Source: Temnopleurus reevesii
Taxonomy: Eukaryota > Echinodermata > Echinoidea > Temnopleuroida > Temnopleuridae
DNA length: 64,000 nucleotides
Direction of reading: 5' to 3'
Assembly: GCA_036244855.1 (NCBI GenBank)
Contig: BQKZ01001324.1
Location: 36,323-100,322, forward strand
Shown one piece after another: positions 1 through 10,621 of this stretch (the stretch's first letter is position 1; each line of letters starts with the position of its first letter). A program made the position numbers and the translations under genes. The notes under the pieces were generated by a model that worked only from the letters and a program-made list of their open reading frames with translations, did not search any database and was not told the DNA's origin.

Positions 1-111
1 ATCCTGTATTGATGTGTGAGTGAGTATTTGTATTTGTGATCATCCTCCATGGCATGTAGCCAGCCATACCACATCTAAAGATTAAAATTGCTCCATTTTT
101 CTCCCTTGCAG

Positions 112-225
112 GAAAACAGCCTGGAAGGGTTTCATGTCGGAGACCACTTGGCTTATATGAAGAATCTGGAGAGAAAATACAGGGGAACAGTGCTTCAAGA
201 CCTGCAGAACCTGAGCAAGGCATGA
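112..225 (+). CDS. Terminal coding exon of an unidentified gene (C-terminal 37 residues)
   Basis: A pyrimidine-rich acceptor (tctcccttgcag, ending at 111) precedes an open frame of 37 codons closed by TGA at 223-225. The peptide contains GFHVGDHLAYMKNLERKY followed by RGTVLQDLQNLSKA. It is polar and rich in K, E, L and Q, as expected of a helix or short coiled coil at a protein C terminus. The other two frames close early, and the frame is the one preserved (with breaks) in the downstream tandem copies, so I take it as the real one. The 5' part of the gene lies left of the window. I do not recognise the family and assign no function. Four decayed copies of this exon follow directly, so the choice of last exon and 3' UTR in the transcript may vary. 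I am fairly sure it is an exon and unsure of its identity. Confidence 0.55.
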   Translation, partial: ENSLEGFHVGDHLAYMKNLERKYRGTVLQDLQNLSKA

Positions 226-277
226 GTGACCTTCTTATATACCTTGGCGTTTGTTTCCGTTAAAGGATAATTTTATG

Positions 278-937
278 GGAGGGTTTCATGTAGGAGACCA
301 CTTAGCTTATGAAGATCCTTGAGAGGAAATACAGGGAACGGTGGTTCAGGACCTGCAGAACATGAGTAAGGCATGATTTGATGACTATGTGCCCCTCTTG
401 TACCTTGACATATATATAACAGCTGAGAATGGTTTAGTGTAGAAGAACACCTTGCCAATACGAAAAACATCTAGAGAAATACAGGAGCACAGTACTTCAG
501 GATTTGCAGAAGCTCAGGAAAACATTATTTAATAATCATGTGACCCTGTGATATCTTTGCATTTTTTCCCATGAAGAAGAGCAGCTGAGGAGGGGTTCAG
601 TGTAGAAGATCATCTTTCTAATCTTACGAACATCAAGGGAGAAATACACGAGAACAGTGCTTGGATCTACTATTGCGGTGCTCATTTTATGGTGCTCGGC
701 ACCATGTCCCTGTTGCTATAAACGATTTCTCTTGTAAAATAACAGGACTTGCAGAATCTCAGTAAAGCATGGTTAACTTCAATAATCACAAGATCATCTC
801 ATATGTTCGCTTTTGTTTCACTGCAAGAGCACATCCCGTAATTACATGTTGGAGATTGCCTGTCTCATATGAAGACCCTTGTGAGGAAATACAGGGGAAC
901 AGTGCTTCAGTACTTGCAAGAACCGTAGTAAAGCATG
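278..937 (+). pseudogene. Four decayed tandem copies of the terminal exon
   Basis: The exon at 112-225 recurs at about 278-376, 427-527, 588-772 and 850-937, on the same strand, about 150-260 bp apart. Copy 2 lost two bases after the GDHLAY codons and stops five codons later. Copy 3 reads FSVEEHLANTKNI and then stops. Copy 4 is split by about 78 bp of unrelated sequence (665-742), then resumes with the QDLQNLSKA-like end. Copy 5 has lost the frame. The linkers between copies are also related, which points to tandem duplication of exon plus flank. No copy keeps a convincing acceptor. If the real last exon is used, these lie in its 3' UTR. Confidence 0.6.
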
Positions 938-2009
938 TTAGAAATCTCTAGTTTCACTCTGTGTAAGACTTGGTGGAAAGTGGGCAAATCAAAAGAACTC
1001 TTATTAAATTCTTCACAGTCACTCTGACAAAGAAAGAAATAAACCTTCTGTGATGTTCGGTTAACATGTGAATATATGCCTGCAACACCCATTCGATATA
1101 TATGTATATATTTCAGAGTAGCAGGAAAGGGAGCTTCTTTTGTCTGCAGGACTTTGTAAAAGAATGAGTTTCAAATTGTTTTGTCCACTATTATTCTCTG
1201 TCACATTCATAGTGTGCTCAAAGATAATCTATATTTCAGGTAATGACAGAATGGGTGTTTACAAAATTTAGAATAACATGTATGTATTGCTAACAACTAC
1301 AACTGGATAATATGTGCCAAAATATTGTATAATGTATGTATGTATGATTACAAATAAATGAAAAAATAAGGACTCCCAAGTTTAATGGGCTATGTCACAT
1401 TCGTTAGCAAATGCCATAGCCCCAAATGGGTCAATTCCATGAAGTAATCAAACAATAATTTACTTCTGTTATAACCATAATTATTTGAAAAGCCGTACAA
1501 CTGTTTATGCCAAATAGAATTCAGACATAAATTATGATTGGGCTTTTAAGGATTATCATGTATATTAGAGCTGGACAGACATAATTAATGAAATTGCAAC
1601 ATTAGGGTTTCTGTTTTGGTGGCAACATCAAAAGCAAGAGATGGTTCAGCTGCATATGTGCAGAACATGTCATTGTTAAAATTTTTGCGTGTTTATCAAT
1701 TCTACTGGATTATATACGCCAATTATTAGGATTTCAAAGGATTAATGTAGTGAAAATATGACACTTATCAGACAAAATAAGATATTTTTAGTCCTTGAGA
1801 TACATTATTGGATAATACACATAAGCTAGGAATAGAATATTTTTTTGAAAATAGGATTTATATGGTAGAATAATCAGATTTTATAGATATGAGGTTGGTA
1901 GCTTTGCATATGTATTAAGCCAGTTTTACTTGTGTAAAAGAAAAGGAATCCTGATGCACTGTAAGTAATAGAGGATTAATTGTTGGTAACTATGTTACGT
2001 CTCTTTTTG

Positions 2010-2179
2010 GGAGTGTTGCTAGAAAGTTTTGATCAATTGAAAATCAACTGCAAACCAGTTGCACACTTACTTTTGCATGTAGTCTCTGCTTATAACAAGA
2101 CAAGCTTGAAACACAAAAATAATGGCTCATGCTGATCAACGGCAACATGCTATTTATTGTAATTTTATGGCAACACCCC
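2010..2179. mobile_element. MITE family M1 (GGGTGTTGC ends)
   Basis: It begins gggagtgttgctagaaag and ends ggcaacacccc, which are inverted copies of each other. The interior has the GTTGC/TTGAT-rich text shared with the other M1 copies at 22949, 24684, 50781 and 57121. It is non-autonomous, with no ORF. Confidence 0.6.
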
Positions 2180-3110
2180 ATGAATTAAATTTTTCTACAT
2201 GTACTTAAGCTAAGAAGTGTCTTTATCCTATGTCTTTCACTGTTTCTGAGCCAACTTTCATGAAAATTAGTCTCAATAATGATTTTCGAGTCATATTACT
2301 ACATGTATGTGGGCAGTGTTGTTGATTAGTGGTTGAGGAATTACTGAAATATGCAAGTGTAAGAGGCTTTTTATCTACAAGAAAAGTGTCATAATTGCTT
2401 TCATTTGTTTTTTTTTTCAATGCTTTTTTAAAAAGTAAATTAGAGGGGAAAAAAATAAAGTTAAAAGCGATAATTATTTTGCAAATTGAAGGATGTTTGT
2501 GATGCTGTTTTTAATCAAAGTGTAGACCGAAAATGATGTAAAAGCTGAAATTTTTGCTGGGGTTTATTTCTATGAAATTCGCAAGTACACTTTGCTAATG
2601 TGTGAAAACATATGAAATTTATGTATGCTAAAAATTGGCATTTAAAGTAGATGTTCAAAATAAAAAGTGTTGCATATCAGTATTTCCAGTTAATATTATT
2701 TGTATGCCATAGGGAGAATTAGATGTTTGATTTACACTAAAAGCAGATTAATGTTCCTAGCCTACATGTAATACAAAATACAATAAAGCATTTGCCTCTA
2801 TTGAAATAAAATAAATTGATTTTAGTAGCTTTTAAGCACTTTATCACCTTGAACTTACCAGTATGAAGCCATTAAACATGGACAGAGCATTTGACAATCA
2901 TTCATGCTTAATGTGATTTTTACAAGAAATATTGTATTCATTTGTATGTAGATGTACTGTATATTATGTTCGTTAATGATTGTGTAAATCGTCAAGTGTA
3001 AAATATTCAGCTATTTATTATTGATAGGAAGGACTATCATGTGATATGTATTGTAGATATGTAGATGATCTGTCAGTATCTATTTTTATGCTGTAAAATC
3101 ATAGAAAGGT

Positions 3111-3116
3111 AATAAA
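3111..3116 (+). promoter_or_regulatory. Candidate polyadenylation signal of the left-edge gene
   Basis: AATAAA is followed within 25 bases by a GT-rich stretch (ttgttgatgtttc), the usual arrangement of a cleavage site. Other AATAAA hexamers occur at 1353, 2454 and 2782, so the true end is uncertain. Use of this one would give a 3' UTR of about 2.9 kb that contains the decayed exon copies and one MITE. Confidence 0.3.
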
Positions 3117-3182
3117 GATTTGTTGATGTTTCAATCTTAAAGTAGTTTTAGGATTTCTTTCTTCTCATGTTGTCTAAAAGTT

Positions 3183-3760
3183 GCTGCTGTGGACAGATGA
3201 TGTTGATGATGATGATGAAGTGGTGATGATGGTCACGGTGGTGGTGGGAATGGTGGTGGTGGTGGTGGTGATGATGTTGATGGTGGTGGTGGTAATGATA
3301 GTGTTGGTGATGTTGGTGATGATGGTGGTGGTGATGGTGGTGGTGGTGGTGATGGTGGTGGTGGTGGTGATGGTGGTGGTGGTGGTGGTGGTGGTGGGGA
3401 TGATAGTGAGGTTGGTGGTGGTGATGGTGGTGGTGGTGGTAGTATGGTGGTGATGGTGGTGGTAGTGAGGATCGATGGTGGTGGTGGTGGGGATGGGGAT
3501 GATGGTGGTGGTAATGATGGTGGTTGGTGGTGATGGTGTTGGTGATAGTGATGGTGGTGGTAGTGAGGATCGATGGTGGTGGTAATGATGGTGGTTGGTG
3601 GTGATGGTGTTGGTGATGGTGGTGGTAGTGGTAGTGGGGATGGTGGTAATGAGGATGATGGTGGTGGTGGTGGTGGTGGTGGTGGTGGTGTTAGTGGTTG
3701 GGGTACGTGGGGATGATGGTGGTGGTGGTGGTGATAATGATGATGTTGATAAATGATAAC
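3183..3760. repeat. GGT/GAT trinucleotide microsatellite
   Basis: About 580 bp of imperfect TGG, TGA and GAT triplets, with an internally duplicated segment of about 70 bp (near 3450-3530 and 3560-3620). It yields long Pro/Thr/Ser/His or Val/Met ORFs on both strands; these are low-complexity artefacts. A thinner GAT-rich tail runs to about 3920. Confidence 0.95.
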
Positions 3761-4279
3761 CACGAAGGTGATATATTATATTCATGACGATGCTGTTTTT
3801 GTTAATGAGGGTGATGGTGACAATGATAATGAAGATGATGATTGTGATTATGATGATCTGATATGGGATAAGATGATGAAATTGATGATGATCATGGTGG
3901 GATGATGAAGATTACGATGAAAAATTTTCACAGGGGAGCTAGGGAGGAGAGAAAAAGGCAGAAAGATTATCATGATTTCCTGAACAGGGGGTGTTTGTAC
4001 TGATGGAGAGGGAAAGGGTGAATTTATAAGAGAGAATATATAAGAGAGAATATAATGATGAGAAAAAATGCCAAACTAATCAGTAAAATCAAAAGTTAAA
4101 GAATAAATCTTGTTTTATAAAAATGATTTCATGGATATCTTTGTAGAATTCATCAGATATATGTCTCGTAAACAGACCACTAGAGCTGTAAAACTCATTC
4201 ATTGATTTTCCTTACTATTTCTCTTTTCAACATGCCTCATAAATATCCCAGAAATTCCAATGCAATACTGCCACCATTT

Positions 4280-4611
4280 TTCAAGCGGTTCTCTTATCGT
4301 GCGAGCGTGCGAATCTTGCCCTCGCAAGTTGTTTACATTCGCGCGATCAGCTGCCAAGCCCATTTGGCGAATCTGGTAGAAAATTATTCGCCGCAGTGTT
4401 TGGTTTAGCGGGCTTTGAGCTGTATTGCGCCCCGGATCTCTGCGGTTAATTTGAGCTTCATTGCTACGGATAATCCAGCAGCCGCAGTTTCACCGCTGTT
4501 TTTCATTTTGAAACTATTGTTTGAAATCATCCTTTTCGAGGCTTTTTTGTGTTTTGCTGCTTGACAGTCGCTCCGGCCGTATCCAGACGATTTAGTGATT
4601 GCGCAGGATAG
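4280..4611 (+). promoter_or_regulatory. CpG-rich block ending in a strong splice donor: candidate promoter and 5' UTR exon
   Basis: CpG density is far above the surroundings, for example gtgcgagcgtgcgaatc and attcgcgcgatcagctgc. The block ends at ggatag|gtgagt, with the donor GT at 4612, a near-perfect consensus. No long conserved frame crosses it, which fits an untranslated first exon. It lies downstream of the probable end of the left-edge gene and upstream of the copine start-codon exon, which itself begins with an acceptor and a 5' UTR. I infer it may be the copine promoter, but the intron would be about 53 kb. Another gene or a non-coding transcript is possible. Confidence 0.35.
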
Positions 4612-5450
4612 GTGAGTGCTTGAAATATATTTTGTAATAAATACCCTACATGGATTGGTGATGGTTGTGGAAATGAGGTGGTAGCGATTGCATAGCCTTA
4701 TTACTGGCAGCCCATTTGCATTGCAGCAGGCGATATATGGTTGTAAGTGGATCTCGCATCGAGGCACCCTAAACATGAATATGAGCCTGGTGTGGATGTA
4801 TATTTTTTCATTGAGGTATTGTCCGGGTTTTTAGGTTGAGTGAAAACTCAGTACTCAGCATATATGGCTAATAAGTGAATGTGACAATGTTTTGTGTGTG
4901 AGAAAATTACAATAACTTTGACGTTTAATATTTTGTTAGAGTCAGGAAAATATTTTGTAATAGAACAAAATTGAATATGAAATATTTCTTCAATAATATT
5001 CTAATGCTGCATTATCTTCTTAAATCACATAATATACGATCACAGCATTTGTTGATGCTTGGACAATGTGTGTAAATTTAAGACTTTTCAGTATAAAAGC
5101 TCTTTAATTAATTTAGCCCAATCATATACTTGGTGAAAGATAAAAATCACTCTGAGACTCTCCTTTAAAAGTCCAGACTGAAACCTTCTGTTAAACTGTG
5201 TGTTTTTTTTGCTTTTATTGGGCACAGGCGAGGGGTAGGGAGCTGAATTTCAATGGTATTTCTCCCCCATCTAAAGCTGTATGCCTAAGTGTAAAAGCAA
5301 TTTGAAAAGAACAATTGAATATGTGATAATGATTGAAAGATATGAACATTTAATGGAAAAATACAGGGTAAAAGAAATAGGAAATAAGTGTTTAATCTTG
5401 GGTTCTTTAAATGTTGGCCTATGTATAACCAGAGCCTACCCCACTTCAAA
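4612..5450. other. Non-coding AT-rich stretch
   Basis: No ORF, repeat or inverted repeat stood out. If the copine model is right, this is the start of its first intron. Confidence 0.4.
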
Positions 5451-5900
5451 TTTCTCCCCCCCCCCTCCCTCACCGCCCTTTGTCGAGGACATAGCAAAAA
5501 AAAGTCCTCAGACAAATTTTTGGCCCATGAAGAGCTGACAAGCAAAAAGAAATAGAAAAAAAATATGGTCCTCGGCTCAAATTCTGTACCCCTTTACCTC
5601 TCCCTGAAAACCAAAAATAGGAGGTACTCTTCATAATTTGGTACTCCTAGTTAATCTATTTCGTGTCTCTTTGGACCCCCCCCCCCTCCCCCGTTATTCA
5701 GAAATTTGTGCAGGAATTTTTACAAGTAAAATAAAAGAAGTATGAAGCCCCTAATTGACTTTTTTAACCCATTAGCAATTTTGTCCCCCCCCCCCCTGAG
5801 AATCTGGCAATCCATAAAAAAAAAAGGACCCCAAGCTCAAATTTCTTTGCCCCCTAATCAATTTCCTGATCCTTTGGACTTACAATTCTTAACCCTTTAC
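5451..5900. repeat. Cluster of C-runs in repeated text
   Basis: Runs of 8-14 C (with interruptions) recur near 5457, 5677 and 5786, each followed by related text and A-runs. This looks like a decayed tandem repeat with a period of roughly 110-220 bp. Confidence 0.5.
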
Positions 5901-6039
5901 CCCGGGCAATAAATTTTGACAAGCTAAGAAAAATGAGTTGTACAATTCTTTAAAGAAAATTGAAGGAGGCCTTGTTCCAATGGAATATCGATAGGGAAAT
6001 AGATGAACAGTTCCATTAAATTTATCCCATTGTATTTTA

Positions 6040-7070
6040 TGTTAACATCTTTGTGCACCTGTAAGATTTTCTTCCGATTTATGACTATGCAAGTTACTCA
6101 TGCATGAATAGAGAATTATAGGAACTGTCTGTAACTGTTATTTGGAATCATGCAGGCAAGTTGTGTGCTTGTAGTTCCTCTTTGCAGAACTAATGTACTG
6201 TCATACATCAGACTATCATAAAACTACATTTTATTCTTTTGTAAATTCACATCTTTGTGCACCCATAAGATGTTCTATGTAACAATTACCAGATTCATGA
6301 CTATGGGAGTTTGCTCATTCATGAATAGGGTAGTATAGCAAATGTGTGTACCTTATTTCGAATCAAGGAGGCAAGTTCTGTGCTTGTAGTTCCTCTTTGC
6401 AAAATTACTGTCATGCATGAGACTGTCATAAAACTACATTTTATTATTTTGTAAATTCACATCTTTGTGCACCCATAAGATTTTCTATGTAACATTTACC
6501 AGATTTATGATTGTGTGAGTTGCTCATGTGTGAAGAGGGAAGAATATAGGAAATGTGTGTACCTGTTATTTGGAATCAAACAGGATCGATGTAAATTGTA
6601 TGCTTATAGTTCCTCTTTGCAGAAGAAATGCCAAACATCAAACTGTCATAAAACTACATTTTATTATTTTGTAAATTCACATCTTTGTGCACCTACATGT
6701 ATAATAGGGTAGTTTAGGAAATGTGTGTACCTGTTATTTGGAATCAAACCGGATTGAAGTACATTGTATGCTTGTAGTTACTCTTTGCAGAAGAAATGCC
6801 AGACATCAAACTGTCATAAAACTACATTTTATTTTATTTGTAAATCATGTGGGTGCATGTTTCATTGCGGATTTCCTGATCATAAAGATCGATTTAGAAT
6901 TAAAAATTGTAAAATCATAACTTCCCGTTATGCCACCCCTCTCCCCTAGGAGGTACAGGTGAATTCCAGGGGGAAGGGGTAGAAAGTAAATTTTATGTAC
7001 TGTCATACATCAGAATGTCATAAAACTACATTTTATTCTATTGTAAACTATGTGGTTGCATGTTTCATTG
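6040..7070. repeat. Tandem repeat, ~200-bp unit, about five copies
   Basis: The phrase cacatctttgtgcacc recurs at about 6046, 6248, 6458 and 6677, and cataaaactacattttatt recurs between. A shorter relative spans 6990-7070. The small ORFs here (CYLESNR, KKCQTSNCHKT and similar) are the same repeat read in different frames. Confidence 0.85.
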
Positions 7071-7169
7071 CGGATGTAGAATTTAGAATTAAGAATTTTA
7101 AAATCAAAACTTCCCCATTATACCACCCCTCTTCCTGAGGACGGACAGGGCCTGCAGATGTATTCCATT

Positions 7170-8110
7170 TTTTTGGGGGGGGGGGGGGGAAAGAAAGTTG
7201 ATTTAAATAAATTCAAGAAAATCAATGGACCGGCTAATTTACTGCCATTTCTTTGCAAATAGTCAGAATAGGGGTGCATATATTCTCAAGNNNNNNNNNN
7301 NNNNNNNNNNNNNNNNNNNNNNNNNNNNNNNNNNNNNNNNNNNNNNNNNNNNNNNNNNNNNTTTTTTTGGGGGGGGGGGGGAGAAAGAAAGTTGATTTAA
7401 ATAAATTCAAGAAAATCAATGGACCGGCTAATTTACTGCCATTTCTTTGCAAATAGTCAGAATAGGGGTGCATATATTCTCAAGTTAAAGCGGGCATGTG
7501 ATACAATCTTCCCCTGAAATTGAAGGTCAATGTTATTCCCCTTAAAAATAAAAAAGAATCTGCAAATATGGGACACTAAAAAGTAGCATCCTTCCAGACT
7601 ATTAGGCAAAACAAATTTATTACCAGCAAGATTTTCTAACCATCCAATGCCATTTTGCAAATGTCTTATTTTTTATTTTTATTTTTTGTCTTTTAGGAGT
7701 AATTTCACAGTTGAATGGGGGAGGGGGAATAAAAATATTCATGGTCTACTGTCATTTCTTTGCAATTAGTCAAAATAGGGGTGCATATATTCTCAAGTTA
7801 TAGCGGGCATGTGATACAATCTTCCCGTGAAGTTGAAGATCAATGTCAATCCCCTTATAAATAGGAGAAAAAAAACTTGCAAATATGGGACTTCAGAAAG
7901 TAGAATCCTTCAACAACAAAAAATCTATTACCAACAAAATTTTCCAACCATGCAATGCGATTTTGCAAAAGTGACATTGTCTCATTTTTATTTTTTTTTT
8001 GTCTTAAGGAGTTATTTCACAGTTGAATGGGGGAGGGGGAATAAAAATATTGCTGGTCTAAAGTATCCCTCAAGGAAGATCTCTATCTTCTCTGATCCCC
8101 CCCCCCCCCC
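7170..8110. repeat. Tandem repeat, ~315-bp unit, interrupted by an assembly gap
   Basis: Blocks containing aataggggtgcatatattc occur at about 7266, 7462 and 7779. The block ending cacagttgaatgggggaggg occurs at about 7705 and 8021. The last two full units are about 316 bp apart. The 71-N gap (7291-7361) is flanked by two identical copies of about 118 bp, so one of these is probably an assembly duplicate. Confidence 0.8.
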
Positions 8111-8194
8111 TCACTCTCTTTCCATCTCCCCGTATTAATGGATAATTATTTGACCACTAATTATAGTGTAGTGGTGCAGGTGGTATGATGTGGG

Positions 8195-9066
8195 TGTGAA
8201 GATATGAAATGCACCATGAGCTAATTAGCTGCTCATGATGTGTGGGAGAGAGATGAGCGGGTTAATAATAGTTCAATATTATGTGCATTGATGCTAGTCT
8301 TAGGCCATATTATCAACTCCTTAGGCCATATTATCAACTCCTTAGGCCATATTATCAACTCCTTAGGCCATATTATCAACTCCTTAGGCCATATTATCAA
8401 CTCTTAGGCCATATTATCAACTCCTTAGGCCATATTATCAACTCCTTAGGCCATATTATCAACTCTTAGGCCATATTATCAACTCCTTAGGCCATATTAT
8501 CAACTCCTTAGGCCATATTATCAACTCTTTAGGCCATATTATCAACTCCTTAGGCCATATTATCAACTCCTTAGGCCATATTATCAACTCTTTAGGCCAT
8601 ATTATCAACTCCTTAGGCCATATTATCAACTCCTTAGGCCATATTATCAACTCTTTAGGCCATATTATCAACTCCTTAGGCCATATTATCAACTCCTTAG
8701 GCCATATTATCAACTCTTTAGGCCATATTATCAACTCCTTAGGCCATATTATCAACTCCTTAGGCCATATTATCAACTCTTAGGCCATATTATCAACTCC
8801 TTAGGCCATATCATCAACTCCTTAGACCATATTATCAACTCCTTAGACCATATTATCAACTCTTAGGCCATATTATCAACTCCTTAGGCCATATTTTCAA
8901 CTCTTAGGCCATATTATCAACTCCTAATATTAGAAATGATGAGAAATAATATTAGAAATAATGAAATACAACATGAGCTAATTAGCTGCTCATGATGTGT
9001 GTGAGAGAGAGAGATGAGAGGGTTAATAATAGTTCAATATTATGTGCATTGATGCTAGTCTTAGGC
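8195..9066. repeat. ~105-bp direct repeats flanking a minisatellite
   Basis: The text from tgagctaattagctgctcat to gatgctagtcttaggc is present at about 8200-8305 and again at about 8965-9066, nearly identical. The 21-bp array lies exactly between them. Confidence 0.85.
8300..8925. repeat. 21-bp minisatellite, about 30 units, with trimeric super-repeat
   Basis: The unit is ttaggccatattatcaact plus c. The variable spot between caac and aggcc reads tcctt, tcctt, tct(t)t in a regular three-unit cycle over most of the array, a ~62-63 bp higher-order unit. Translations in both directions are pure repeats (for example WPKELI on the minus strand) and are not genes. Confidence 0.97.
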
Positions 9067-9069
9067 TGG

Positions 9070-10440
9070 GTTTATCATCTCATACTATGTAATTTCAGCA
9101 GAAAAGCTTTTCCAATGTCTTTTAGCAGTATGTGAGCAGCTTTCAATGATTTTGTTTAGATACCCGGGTGTTATAATCATGAGGTTTTTAAAGGCTTTTG
9201 GAAATTTGTGTTTTCAGAAATGGGTAAAAGTTTGAGATGTTGTTTGACACGAAGCTCTAAGCGTTGGCGTTTCTGAAAAGCTGTGCACCAGGCAAGTACA
9301 AACATACACAGTGCACTTGATTATGACCCTTAAATTTAGTTTTAGGGTCAAATTGTGGAGTGCTTTTCGTACAGAGCCAAAATGGTCTGATAAGTTGATA
9401 AATTCGACATATTTTGAAAACCCTTTGTAAAGGGCTATAGAAATTAGGTATTTGTGGGTTTTGAAAAGCCTTCCAAATTTTCATTTCTATTAACCCTTAT
9501 CAATCAAAAAATGGCTGAAAAATCAATTAATCAATTCAAATTTTCATTTTGGTATCCTCTCATCAATTAAAAGATGGGTGAAAATGCAAGGAATCAATTA
9601 ATATGGACATATGTTGGTAAGTACTAAATAGTCAGTTACCCTAAATGATGTATTAGGTCTTTGCTTGCAAGACTAGAACAGCATTTTCAAGTTGGTGAAG
9701 GCCGGTGCTGATTTGGACGTGTACTCAGCTTGAAGGTTTGTGTGTAATTGAGGATTTTATGAAATAAGTGCATTCATGATGGTATAGGAAGTGCATTGTA
9801 GAGATCATAAATGACTCGTTTCATCGCAAAGCCAGGCAAGGAGGGAGGGGGGGGGGGGGTTAAATGCCCATGAAGTCTGTGGCACATCACTCCAAAAAAT
9901 AGCGCACAAGGGGGTGTTTTTTGTGTTGTGCCAGTGGGCACTGTGTGGGGCCAACCCCCCCCCCCCCCCCCCACCCCTCTGTTCGCCTACATGTAAATGC
10001 CCAACAATGACAAGCAAGAAATTTTGTTACAACATAGTCTTCCGTTTTAAGCCTTTCTTTACTGGTTCTTTACTTGTTCAAATATCCAGCAAAAAGTCCC
10101 CTGTAATGCCATCCCCGGCCCTGGTCTCAAGAATTTCCTATTCCATCCATTTCTTTCTAACCATTTCCTCATTGCAAGTGCTCAGAGATTTTGAAGTAAT
10201 ATTTTGAAGTTCCGCTCCAGAAGGGATGGGGACAATCTTGTTACTTTGTTTACAAAAAGTACAAATATATCTCATCATTTTCCATAGGGGTTGGCAATCC
10301 TTGTCTTGGGAGTGTCGACTTGACAGTGCTTTGGAACCTTACTTTAATTGCTTATTTTTTCTAATAATGAGATGTTCTTTTTTTCAATGTGATGATTATA
10401 AGAAAAATATCTTATTATTTATTTTGGTGTTTTTTTTTTT
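9070..10440. other. Non-coding stretch with a G-run and a C-run
   Basis: No gene was seen. A G-run near 9846-9858 and a C-run near 9954-9972 lie about 110 bp apart in opposite sense and could pair as a hairpin. Confidence 0.4.
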
Positions 10441-10446
10441 AATTGG

Positions 10447-10621
10447 CAGGGTGCAACAAGAATTTTTAGCATCACTTGCCCGACAGCACAAGTTTCTTCT
10501 CAAATTAATGGCCTAAACACAATTTCTATGCCCTTTTGGGCAAGTGAAAATCTAATTTACTTGCCCAGTGGCTCAATATTGTTGCCCCGGGCATTCGGGC
10601 AAGTGGGTGTGTAGCGCCCTG
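10447..10621. mobile_element. hAT-like MITE (CAGGG ends)
   Basis: It starts CAGGGTGCAAC and ends GTAGCGCCCTG, with imperfect inverted ends of the CAGNG type typical of hAT transposons. The direct repeat ATTGG sits immediately outside each end (10442-10446 and 10622-10626). That is shorter than the usual 8-bp hAT duplication. The interior has several inverted CTTGCCC/GGGCAAG motifs. Confidence 0.5.

Larger units (their letters stand above)
938..3180 (+). other. AT-rich non-coding stretch, possible 3' UTR of the left-edge gene
   Basis: There is no convincing ORF on either strand. It holds a MITE at 2010-2179 and several AATAAA hexamers. Otherwise nothing was seen. Confidence 0.4.

Noticed and set aside
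3174..3785. Long Thr/His/Pro-rich and Val-rich ORFs on both strands
   Set aside because: Pure translations of the GGT/GAT microsatellite; every frame is open because the repeat unit is three bases.
8281..8776. ORFs with repeated YYQLLRP or WPKELII peptides
   Set aside because: They are the 21-bp minisatellite read in a multiple-of-three period. No start context, splice sites or non-repeat part.
8300..8925. CRISPR-like array
   Set aside because: Units are head-to-tail with no unique spacers, in a eukaryotic context.
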